From assembly GCA_038326995.1 (NCBI GenBank), contig JBBQKP010000211.1, positions 1-5,873 on the forward strand: 5,873 bases of DNA. The letters run 5' to 3'. The notes under the pieces were generated by a model, which was not told the DNA's origin, searched no databases, and was given only the letters and a program-made list of their open reading frames with translations. Below, in pieces: positions 1 to 5,873 of this stretch. The position numbers were made by a program, and so were the translations under genes. Source of the DNA: JBBQKP01 sp038326995 (lineage in GTDB: Bacteria > Planctomycetota > Phycisphaerae > Tepidisphaerales > Tepidisphaeraceae). How positions within the stretch are numbered: the stretch's first letter is position 1; each line of letters opens with the position of its first letter.

Positions 1-357
1 TCAGAGGATATTGATCAACTGATCGAGGCCGCAGATAAACACGACGCCGTCGCGCTTTCGGCGCGTGCGGGCAGTGCGATGATCGAAATGGACGATGGCA
101 ACGCGCTGCGAACCATCGCAGCCAAAAACCTGCGATCGTTGCTTTTTCCTCACATGTATTCACGACAGATTCTTGATGAAGTGGTGAAGCACCGGCAGTT
201 GCCCTCGCTCGGCCAGCTCAAGCTCATCGACGGCCATCCGTTCAATGTCCGCGTGAATTCGCCTGCAGACGCGAGCCTCATCAAAACGCTCATCGCGCAG
301 ATGCCCAAGCCTAAAAGTACTGGTCCGAGCAACCCGTTTGATGAGGCGAGCTGGTAA
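1..357 (+). CDS. C-terminal part of an unrecognised protein (5' end outside window)
   Basis: The reading frame is open from base 1 to the TAA at 355-357, giving 118 residues of a protein whose beginning lies upstream. An internal ATG at 79 could be mistaken for a start, but the frame before it is open and coding-like (SEDIDQLIEAADKHDAVALS), so 79 is probably not the real start. The visible part looks soluble: there is no membrane segment, a helical and charged first half, then a short patch around LKLIDGHPFNVRVNSPADAS that may be beta strands, and a proline- and lysine-rich tail ending in NPFDEASW. I do not recognise the family and assign no function. It converges on ald across only 42 bp, so the two genes are not co-transcribed. 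Confidence 0.7.
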   Translation, partial: SEDIDQLIEAADKHDAVALSARAGSAMIEMDDGNALRTIAAKNLRSLLFPHMYSRQILDEVVKHRQLPSLGQLKLIDGHPFNVRVNSPADASLIKTLIAQMPKPKSTGPSNPFDEASW

Positions 358-399
358 GCCACGTCTTGAAGCTAAAAAATCAGCAGTCGCCGAACGTCG

Positions 400-1515
400 T
401 TACGCGACGCGCGATCGCAGAGCCTGGTGCGGCATGTGAAGGCTGTCGGCGACGGCGGCGTTCGTCACGCGGCCGGCCACCATGTTGATGCCCTCGCCCA
501 AACCGCTGTCGTCGGCGGCGGCACGCTCGAAGCCCTTGTTCGCGATCGTCAGTGCGTAAGGCAGTGTCGCATTGCACAGCGCCATCGTGCTGGTTCGCCC
601 GACCGCGCCGGGCATGTTCGTCACGCAATAATGCACCACGCCCTCGGCGATGAACGTCGGCTGCTGGTGCGTCGTCGGGCGGCTCGTCTCTGCGCATCCG
701 CCCTGATCGATCGCAACGTCCACAAACACCGCGCCGGGCTGCATCGTGCGAAGCAGTTCACGCGTGATGAGCCGGGGCGCTTTCGCGCCTGGAATCAGCA
801 CCGCGCCTACCACGAGATCGGCCTGACTCACGTGCTGGCGAATCGTGCTGGGGTCAGAATAAATCGTGTGAACATTGGCGGGCATCACGTCGTCGAGATA
901 GCGAAGCCGCTCGAGGTTGATGTCCATGACGACCACGTCAGCACCGAGACCGGCCGCGACCTTGGCCGCGTTCGTGCCCACGACGCCCGCGCCGATGATC
1001 ACCACTTTTGCCGGCGCCACGCCCGGCACGCCGCCCAGCAGAATGCCGCGGCCCATCATCGGCTTTTCGAGAAATTTAGCGCCTTCCTGAATGCTCATCT
1101 TGCCAGCGATTTCGCTCATCGGCGTAAGAAGCGGCAGGCCGCCTTTTTTGTCGCGAATCGTCTCGTACGCGATCGCCACGATCTCTTGCTCCAGGCACGC
1201 TTGTGTCAGTTCACTGCTGGCGGCGAAGTGAAAATACGTGAACACGACCTGCCCGGGCTTGAACAACTTCACCTCATCACGCTGCGGCTCTTTCACCTTC
1301 ATGATCAGGTCGGGCGTTGACATGACCTCCTCGGCGGTGTTGACGATCGTCGCCCCGGCCGCGCGGTAAACATCATCATCAAACCCGCAGCCCGCGCCCG
1401 CGTCCTTCTCTACAAGCACCTTGTGGCCAGCTTTGGTCAGCAACTGAACGCCGACTGGTAAGACGGCTACGCGGTATTCGTCGGCCTTGATTTCTTTGGG
1501 AACTCCGATTTGCAT
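400..1515 (-). CDS. ald: Alanine dehydrogenase (NAD-dependent, AlaDH/PNT family)
   Basis: Catalyses reversible oxidative deamination of L-alanine to pyruvate and ammonia with NAD, in the cytoplasm, linking alanine use to central carbon and nitrogen metabolism. The protein is 371 residues, the usual family length. It begins MQIGVPKEIK; the N-terminal catalytic domain shows R15, K75 and H96, and D270 is in place. These match the substrate-binding and catalytic positions known for the Mycobacterium tuberculosis enzyme. The NAD-binding Rossmann fold has the glycine motif G175-A-G177-V-V-G180, with D198 at the end of the second strand to bind the ribose. A conserved NMPGAV segment lies near residue 300. 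The frame runs open to an ATG at 1563, but those 16 extra residues fall outside the family start, and the ATG at 1515 has a GGAG ribosome site 7 nt upstream. trpB is divergent. Transhydrogenase alpha subunits are related, but the length and full motif set favour alanine dehydrogenase. Confidence 0.96.
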   Translation of the reverse strand: MQIGVPKEIKADEYRVAVLPVGVQLLTKAGHKVLVEKDAGAGCGFDDDVYRAAGATIVNTAEEVMSTPDLIMKVKEPQRDEVKLFKPGQVVFTYFHFAASSELTQACLEQEIVAIAYETIRDKKGGLPLLTPMSEIAGKMSIQEGAKFLEKPMMGRGILLGGVPGVAPAKVVIIGAGVVGTNAAKVAAGLGADVVVMDINLERLRYLDDVMPANVHTIYSDPSTIRQHVSQADLVVGAVLIPGAKAPRLITRELLRTMQPGAVFVDVAIDQGGCAETSRPTTHQQPTFIAEGVVHYCVTNMPGAVGRTSTMALCNATLPYALTIANKGFERAAADDSGLGEGINMVAGRVTNAAVADSLHMPHQALRSRVA

Positions 1516-1522
1516 GACTGAT

Positions 1523-1526
1523 CTCC
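1523..1526 (-). promoter_or_regulatory. Ribosome binding site of ald
   Basis: CTCC on the plus strand reads GGAG on the minus strand, 7 nt before the ATG at 1515-1513. It is one of the few good Shine-Dalgarno sites in the window and decides between this start and the in-frame ATG at 1563, which would add 16 residues not seen in the family. Confidence 0.7.
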
Positions 1527-1538
1527 AGGTGATGTTGG

Positions 1539-1624
1539 TCCACTTCCAAACATACACGCACAAGCCCGATGCGCGAAGGCTCGAACGGTTTAGTATCTGG
1601 AAATTGACGAGTATCCACTTCCAG
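1539..1624. promoter_or_regulatory. Candidate operator cluster between ald and trpB (TGGAA(A/G)T copies)
   Basis: The 10-bp word TCCACTTCCA occurs at 1539-1548 and again at 1614-1623, exactly 75 bp apart. The second copy also forms an inverted repeat with CTGGAA at 1597-1602 and TTCCAG at 1619-1624, whose half-sites are 22 bp apart, or two helical turns. All three copies share TGGAA(A/G)T, read on either strand. The arrangement suits a dimeric regulator acting on one or both divergent genes. Which protein binds is unknown; Lrp/AsnC-type regulators control ald in several bacteria, but nothing here names one. Confidence 0.35.
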
Positions 1625-1647
1625 TGCGATCAAAACCCGTGAAGCGG

Positions 1648-1675
1648 TTGTTCTCACTAGAGTGTGGCCTATTAT
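1648..1675 (+). promoter_or_regulatory. Candidate promoter of trpB
   Basis: TTGTTC at 1648-1653 and TATTAT at 1670-1675 are separated by 16 bp. Transcription would start near 1682, giving a leader of about 16 nt before the ATG at 1698. The GTG codons at 1662 and 1664 would lie upstream of the transcript start, which argues for the 1698 start. The -35 box is a weak match. Confidence 0.35.
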
Positions 1676-1697
1676 CAAAGCTGTGAATTCAACCACG

Positions 1698-2948
<1,251 letters not shown>

Positions 2949-2981
2949 GGCATTGGTAGCGCATCGGTGCAGCGTGGGGTG

Positions 2982-3009
2982 TTGTAAAAGAACAGGTAGG
3001 GTGTATCAT
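2982..3009 (+). promoter_or_regulatory. Candidate promoter of tRNA-Pro
   Basis: TTGTAA at 2982-2987 and TATCAT at 3004-3009 are separated by 16 bp. Transcription would begin near 3016, a few bases before the mature tRNA 5' end at 3019. This implies the tRNA is transcribed on its own rather than by read-through from trpB. Confidence 0.4.
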
Positions 3010-3018
3010 TCGGCGTTC

Positions 3019-3092
3019 CGGGATGTAGCTCAGCTTGGTAGAGCGCTTCGTTCGGGACGAAGAGGCCGCAGGTTCAAATCCTGTCATCCCGA
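3019..3092 (+). tRNA. tRNA-Pro (anticodon CGG)
   Basis: A complete cloverleaf can be folded by eye. The acceptor stem CGGGATG (3019-3025) pairs with CATCCCG (3085-3091), with discriminator A3092. The D arm is GCTC/GAGC around the AGCTTGGTA loop. The anticodon stem is CTTCG (3046-3050) with CGAAG (3058-3062), enclosing TTCGGGA, so the anticodon CGG is at 3053-3055 and reads CCG proline codons. The variable loop has 5 nt. The T stem is GCAGG/CCTGT around TTCAAAT, with one G-U pair. The 3' CCA is not encoded (GATTGATT follows) and must be added by nucleotidyltransferase. Length is 74 nt, with no intron. Confidence 0.97.
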
Positions 3093-3161
3093 TTGATTGT
3101 CTAGTCCAAGAAAACGCCAAGCTTGTCAAAAGATCGAACAATTTAAAGCGAAGCGTCTTGT

Positions 3162-3244
3162 GATTTAAGTTCGGGTTGACCGCAGTTGCAAAACTGTGAT
3201 TTAGGTCTAACGCACTCCTCGCGATTTAACCTCAAGTGGATTTA
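3162..3244 (+). repeat. Cluster of four GATTTA direct repeats with a GCAA-tetraloop hairpin
   Basis: GATTTA occurs at 3162-3167, 3198-3203, 3223-3228 and 3239-3244, each followed by A or G. Spacing between starts is 36, 25 and 16 bp, so the array is irregular. Between the first two copies, 3181-3198 folds into a 7-bp stem (one G-U pair) closed by GCAA, a GNRA tetraloop: CGCAGTT, GCAA, AACTGTG. The second repeat begins in the last base of the stem. Function unknown; it could be a protein-binding array or part of a structured RNA. Confidence 0.4.
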
Positions 3245-3321
3245 GCCTGATCAGTTAGTCGGGCCTTACTCTGGGCGATCAGTTGCGGCACAAGTTGTCC
3301 CACGCGTTGGCCCCGGATCTT

Positions 3322-3420
3322 ATGCGAATTGCAAGATTGCTCGGTCTCGCTGGCCTGTTGCTCATTGTGTGCTCTTTGCAATCTTATATCCAGACTCGTT
3401 TTGATCATCGTGTTTCGTGA
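3322..3420 (+). CDS. Possible 32-residue membrane peptide
   Basis: ATG at 3322 to TGA at 3418-3420 encodes 32 residues. The N-terminus has arginines at 3 and 5, then an uninterrupted hydrophobic run from L6 to about L19 (LLGLAGLLLIVCSL), then a polar tail ending FDHRVS. This is the layout of a signal anchor or a one-pass membrane microprotein. C17 is not in a proper lipobox because valine precedes it. Only a weak GGAT lies upstream, so translation is uncertain. An 8-bp inverted repeat (AAGATTGC at 3333-3340, GCAATCTT at 3378-3385) sits inside it. It could also be the start of a decayed secreted protein, or chance in low-complexity DNA. Confidence 0.2.
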   Translation: MRIARLLGLAGLLLIVCSLQSYIQTRFDHRVS

Positions 3421-3596
3421 TCCGGTTGACGAGCTTCGGCTTAAATAATGAGCCCGACAGACCAGGGAAGTCGAGCAGGATCGGTATCGACTCGCCATAC
3501 TGGCCGCCCAAGGATTAGCGACGCAAGCGATCATCGACGGTTGCCGAGGATGACCCGTGGACTTACTTTTAATTTAGACATCGGCAAAACGCGAGT

Positions 3597-4073
3597 GTGT
3601 TTCTTGAATTCCAACATGATATTCCACTCCCGACGTCTACGACCTTTCGACTTCAACCTGCTGACGAGGACGATCGCGAGTTTATTTGCTCGCTGCGCGT
3701 GGCAACAATGAAGCGGCTTGTGATCGACACTTATGGCTGGGACGAGGCCGTTCAGCGTTTTTACACCGATGAGTCGTTCGCGGGCCGGATCGTTCTCGTC
3801 GATGGCCAGCCGGTGGGTGTGGTGACGCTGAAAGATCGCGAGCAGGAAATACAATCGAGCTGGATCGCACTCGTCGCGGACGTTCAGGGGCGGGGCCTGG
3901 GCCGCGCTTTAGTCCGATGGGCGCAAGCATACGCGGCCGATCTAGGCAAGCCGCTGACGCTACAGGTTTTGCCCGCGAAACCGGCCTGCAAACTATATCT
4001 GGAACTTGGCTTTACACCGACCGGCCAGTCGGCCAGAGGCGATATCAAAATGCGATGGGATGGAACGGCATAG
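3597..4073 (+). CDS. GNAT-family N-acetyltransferase
   Basis: Transfers an acetyl group from acetyl-CoA to an amine; the substrate cannot be read from sequence. The 158-residue length is normal for a single GNAT domain. FRLQPADEDDREFICSLR (17-34) fits the first strand and helix. ADVQGRGLGRALV contains the acetyl-CoA pyrophosphate loop Q97-G-R-G-L-G102 (motif A). Strand LQVLPA (122-127) leads to ACKLYLELGF (130-139), where Y134 is the usual general acid and ELGF is the typical motif B end. The next in-frame ATG (3708) would cut off the first strand and helix, so the GTG at 3597 is the best start, though no clear Shine-Dalgarno precedes it. An in-frame stop at 3570-3572 limits the frame. It stands alone, with 126 bp before the next gene, so context gives no hint of its target. 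The family is certain, the substrate is not. Confidence 0.88.
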   Translation: MFLEFQHDIPLPTSTTFRLQPADEDDREFICSLRVATMKRLVIDTYGWDEAVQRFYTDESFAGRIVLVDGQPVGVVTLKDREQEIQSSWIALVADVQGRGLGRALVRWAQAYAADLGKPLTLQVLPAKPACKLYLELGFTPTGQSARGDIKMRWDGTA

Positions 4074-4180
4074 TCCGCTGCTGAAATAGCATGGCCTTAC
4101 GTCAGGCGTTATCGTAGTCGTGCGAGGGCGAATAGACGTCGACAAGCGTTGAGCAGCCGCGGGGTGCCGGAGCAAGGACG

Positions 4181-4216
4181 ATGATCCGCTATCTCACTTA
4201 TGCAAATACTAGCTAA
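4181..4216 (+). CDS. Possible 11-codon upstream ORF overlapping the membrane-protein start
   Basis: ATG at 4181 opens MIRYLTYANTS and stops at TAA 4214-4216, 17 bases into the next gene (ATG 4200). It has the better ribosome site: GGAG at 4169-4172, 8 nt upstream, plus AAGGA at 4174-4178. The downstream ATG has no good site of its own. This may be a coupling leader peptide, or it may be the original start of the membrane protein separated by a one-base frameshift. Confidence 0.25.
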   Translation: MIRYLTYANTS

Positions 4217-4811
4217 CATTGGTGTCCCGATGATCGGCGCGTATTGGCCGCCGGCTTGGTTGGCTTTTATTCCCGTTGTCGCCATCGAGGCTTGGTGGGC
4301 TCGACGAATTCTCGGCAATGGGTGGGGCAAATCCATCGCATCGACGTTCGTTGCCAACACGGTTTCGACTTTGATTGGCATTCCGCTGATCTGGTTTATC
4401 TGGGCGACCATCCAGCTTCGTTTCTTCGGTACCGCCATCGGCCTCGACAACCCATTTCAAGGTGTCTACGCGGTGACGGTTCAGGCAGCTTGGTTAATCC
4501 CTTACAACCGCGACTTGTGGTGGATGCTCCCGGCGGCGGCAGTCTCTATGACAGCGGTATTTTGTATTGCGAGTATCGCGATCGAGTGGCTCATCATGAA
4601 ATTGCTTCAGCGTGACGCTGACCGATCGTCATTGCGTCAATGGGCCTGGAAGGCAAATCTGTCTAGCTACTTGTTGATTTTGGCTTTCGTGATCGTGTTC
4701 TTAGTTTTGCCTCGGACGAGTTTCGAGCGAATAACCAATGCACCAGTTAAGTTTGTGGTGGATTTGGTTTGGCAGGTCGCGACTCTGCTCCAGCCCCCGG
4801 CGGGAAGATGA
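4200..4811 (+). CDS. Multi-pass membrane protein of unknown function with an internal repeat
   Basis: A 203-residue, very hydrophobic protein rich in tryptophan, likely in the inner membrane. Membrane segments are visible at about 8-33, 46-71, 107-133 and 152-170, with a possible weaker one around 88-100. Charged loops follow the first (WARRILGNGWGK) and fourth (LLQRDADRSSLRQ). Two halves resemble each other. AIE at 28-30 is followed 22 residues later by ANTVSTLI (52-59); AIE at 127-129 is followed 23 residues later by ANLSSYLL (152-159). I do not recognise a named family, and there is no catalytic or transport motif I can defend. The start is ATG 4200, because an in-frame stop lies at 4182-4184. 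The Shine-Dalgarno is poor, and a small upstream ORF overlaps the start. It is followed by a 105-bp gap to the regulator and is not evidently in an operon. Confidence 0.75.
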   Translation: MQILANIGVPMIGAYWPPAWLAFIPVVAIEAWWARRILGNGWGKSIASTFVANTVSTLIGIPLIWFIWATIQLRFFGTAIGLDNPFQGVYAVTVQAAWLIPYNRDLWWMLPAAAVSMTAVFCIASIAIEWLIMKLLQRDADRSSLRQWAWKANLSSYLLILAFVIVFLVLPRTSFERITNAPVKFVVDLVWQVATLLQPPAGR

Positions 4812-4852
4812 ATCATTTCTGCGTCGAAGCCACTATTGACCACTCGATGATG

Positions 4853-4871
4853 AATGAGAAATGAACTCATT
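4853..4871. promoter_or_regulatory. Inverted repeat upstream of the IclR-type gene (candidate operator)
   Basis: AATGAG (4853-4858) and CTCATT (4866-4871) form a perfect 6-bp inverted repeat with a 7-bp spacer, ending 10 bp before the candidate -35 box at 4882. A partly overlapping dyad, GAAATGA with TCATTTTC, is also visible. IclR-type regulators bind palindromes near their own promoters, so autoregulation is a reasonable guess. Confidence 0.3.
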
Positions 4872-4881
4872 TTCGAATCAT

Positions 4882-4909
4882 TTGCGTTCAACGATGCTGG
4901 TGCTATTAT
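4882..4909 (+). promoter_or_regulatory. Candidate promoter of the IclR-type gene, extended -10, giving a leaderless mRNA
   Basis: TTGCGT at 4882-4887 and TATTAT at 4904-4909 lie 16 bp apart, and TGC directly before the -10 makes an extended -10 (TGnTATTAT). The expected transcription start, about 7 bases beyond the -10, falls at 4916-4917. That is the first base of the ATG at 4917 or the base before it. Confidence 0.5.
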
Positions 4910-4916
4910 AGTAACA

Positions 4917-5627
4917 ATGTCTGTCGAGAGGTTTCCAGCCCAGCCCAATCAGTCGCTCATCGACGGCCTGTCCGTGCTGCAGACGGTCGCCGCGTCCGCC
5001 GACCCCGTCGGGTCACGGGAGGTCGCCAGGCGGCTCGGGCTTGAGCCCACGCGTGTCAATCGGCTGCTGAAAACGCTCGCCGGCCTGAGTCTGTGCGAAC
5101 AAGGCGAAGACCGAAAGTATCGCTCCGGGCCCGGCCTGCATGTCATCGCTGCGACGGCGCTATTCGGCTCACGGTTGATCGCACGCGCGACCGGGCCGAT
5201 CGAGTCGCTTCGCAAAGAATTGCCCGATCTCACGGTCGCGCTGGGCGTGAGGTGGCGAAACGAAGTGGCGTATCTGATCCATCTTTTGCCCGGCAGGCCC
5301 GTCGCGGAAGGCATTGGCAAAGCGGCATTATTCCCGGCGGAAAAGTCGAGCATCGGCCGGGTGCTGCTGGCCGGCCTGACGCAGGCGGAAATCAAATCGC
5401 TCTTTCCCAAATTACACAAACTCGTCGTGAAAACACTACAAGAGCCTCGCAAAAAGCAACACGCTTTCGTGCGGGGCCTGGATCAGTGCTCGCTCGCGGT
5501 TCCGATCGGCCCGCTGTTCAAGGCGCACACGGCGCTGGCAGTAGCGGGCGATTTTTCCCTTAAGGACGTTCCGCGACTCACAAAACTTCTCCATCAGGCC
5601 TCGGCTGAAATTCACCAACACAAATGA
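4917..5627 (+). CDS. IclR-family transcriptional regulator
   Basis: A 236-residue DNA-binding regulator, close to the usual 240-260 of IclR proteins. An N-terminal winged helix-turn-helix covers about residues 13-70. S13-L-I-D-G-L-S-V-L begins the first helix. S33-R-E-V-A-R-R-L-G leads into the recognition helix T45-R-V-N-R-L-L-K-T-L, and the wing is around C60-E-Q-G-E-D-R-K-Y-R. The rest, with AEKSSIGRVLLAGL and a C-terminal CSLAVPIGPLF followed by ALAVAG, matches the style of the IclR ligand-binding domain, which senses small metabolites. The frame extends to ATG 4854, but I chose 4917: the candidate promoter overlaps the upstream stretch and its predicted start coincides with this ATG. The TGA overlaps the ATG of the next gene (ATGA), so the two are translationally coupled and the regulator probably acts on its partner's pathway. 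The ligand is unknown. Confidence 0.82.
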   Translation: MSVERFPAQPNQSLIDGLSVLQTVAASADPVGSREVARRLGLEPTRVNRLLKTLAGLSLCEQGEDRKYRSGPGLHVIAATALFGSRLIARATGPIESLRKELPDLTVALGVRWRNEVAYLIHLLPGRPVAEGIGKAALFPAEKSSIGRVLLAGLTQAEIKSLFPKLHKLVVKTLQEPRKKQHAFVRGLDQCSLAVPIGPLFKAHTALAVAGDFSLKDVPRLTKLLHQASAEIHQHK

Positions 5628-5873
5628 GCTATCCGAACTACTCAGGCGTATTTCCTCATCTCGCACAAATCGCCGACCTCGGCCCGCCGCGATCAGAAAT
5701 CGGCGTCGGCTGTCTCATGCCCTGGGCGGGCAAACTCTATGTGCTGAACTATTCATCACACCGAAAGCGCACCGGCACGGGCACGGGGCTGCGCGTCATC
5801 GAGGGTGACCTCTCGATGGTCGTTCACCCGCAGGCGGTGGACGGAACCTACGCGAACCGAATGATCCACGCGC
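5624..5873 (+). CDS. N-terminal part of a conserved hypothetical protein, possibly propeller-like (3' end outside window)
   Basis: ATG at 5624 opens a frame with no stop to the window edge: 83 complete codons. It overlaps the regulator's stop codon by 4 bp (ATGA). The visible sequence starts MSYPNYSGVFPHLAQIADLG and contains GCLMPWAGKLYVLNYSSH, then GTGTGLRVIEGDLSMVVHP and GTYANRMIHA. The pattern of short strands, a tryptophan-glycine-lysine turn, a glycine-rich loop and an NRMIH-like segment recalls a family of hypothetical proteins I associate with Planctomycetota and with a repeated-strand (propeller) fold. That link is from memory of sequence style. No signal peptide is visible, so it is likely cytoplasmic. 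Catalytic role unknown. Coupling to an IclR-type regulator suggests a place in uptake or breakdown of a carbon source. Confidence 0.75.
   Translation, partial: MSYPNYSGVFPHLAQIADLGPPRSEIGVGCLMPWAGKLYVLNYSSHRKRTGTGTGLRVIEGDLSMVVHPQAVDGTYANRMIHA

Larger units (their letters stand above)
3093..3596. other. Gene-poor, AT-richer gap between tRNA-Pro and the acetyltransferase
   Basis: No confident gene lies in these 504 bp. Base composition drops: 24 of 60 bases are G or C in 3121-3180, against 44 of 60 in 2101-2160 inside trpB. Contents seen: four GATTTA words and a hairpin (3162-3244), the 8-bp word GATCAGTT twice (3249-3256 and 3277-3284), a possible 32-codon membrane peptide (3322-3420), and an open stretch at 3452-3553 whose translation has a transposase helix-turn-helix flavour. 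The minus-strand frame across 3232-3534 has no family resemblance and I treat it as chance. No terminator with a clear hairpin and T-run follows the tRNA. The segment could be decayed accessory DNA or an untranslated RNA locus. Confidence 0.5.

Noticed and set aside
374..409. Possible terminator of ald: hairpin CGTCG/CGACG (395-409) and six T on the minus strand (374-379)
   Set aside because: The stem is only 5 bp, spans the stop codon, and the T-run lies about 15 bases away, so it does not look like an intrinsic terminator.
590..620. Glycine at residue 306 of alanine dehydrogenase within the NMPGAV-x-RTS segment, where proline or alanine is more familiar
   Set aside because: That position varies in the family and the catalytic residues are intact, so no functional change is implied.
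427..1320. Long plus-strand frame (297 residues) across ald
   Set aside because: Its arginine-, histidine- and alanine-rich composition is the shadow of a GC-rich gene on the other strand; ald has all family motifs.
3333..3385. 8-bp inverted repeat AAGATTGC / GCAATCTT as a hairpin
   Set aside because: The 37-base loop is too long for a convincing RNA structure; recorded only in the entry for the small frame.
4094..4107. Imperfect palindrome GCCTTACGTCAGGC after the acetyltransferase
   Set aside because: Only four outer pairs plus an inner ACGT; no T-run for a terminator and no promoter nearby to make it an operator.

Overview
The window is bacterial chromosomal DNA from a GC-rich organism. 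Two housekeeping genes (ald, trpB), one tRNA and several poorly characterised genes are present. The two proteins at the right end (an IclR-type regulator and a protein with a conserved tryptophan-glycine-lysine, NRMIH-type pattern) and the weak or absent Shine-Dalgarno sequences at most starts are what I would expect from Planctomycetota or relatives. This is an inference from protein style, not from a marker gene.

Layout. 1-357 is the C-terminal end of an unrecognised protein. 400-1515 (minus) is alanine dehydrogenase, convergent with it. A 182-bp divergent spacer separates ald from trpB (1698-2948, plus), the tryptophan synthase beta chain, which stands alone without trpA. A tRNA-Pro(CGG) follows at 3019-3092 with its own likely promoter. 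About 500 bp of AT-richer, mostly non-coding DNA (3093-3596) comes next. It holds a GATTTA repeat cluster, a hairpin with a GCAA tetraloop, a possible 32-residue membrane peptide and a possible relic of a transposase-like frame. A GNAT acetyltransferase (3597-4073) and a multi-pass membrane protein with an internal duplication (4200-4811) follow. The right end carries an IclR-type regulator (4917-5627), probably translated from a leaderless transcript. It overlaps by 4 bp the start of a second gene (5624 to the window edge) that has the look of a conserved propeller-like family.

How the genes work together. ald and trpB are both amino-acid metabolism genes and share one control region. That region contains three copies of a TGGAA(A/G)T motif, so common control is possible. 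The regulator at 4917 and the gene overlapping it form an evident operon and are the best candidate here for a little-studied system. The segment from the tRNA to about 4850 looks accessory: lower GC, no tight operon and ORFan-like content. No integrase or attachment repeat is visible within the window.
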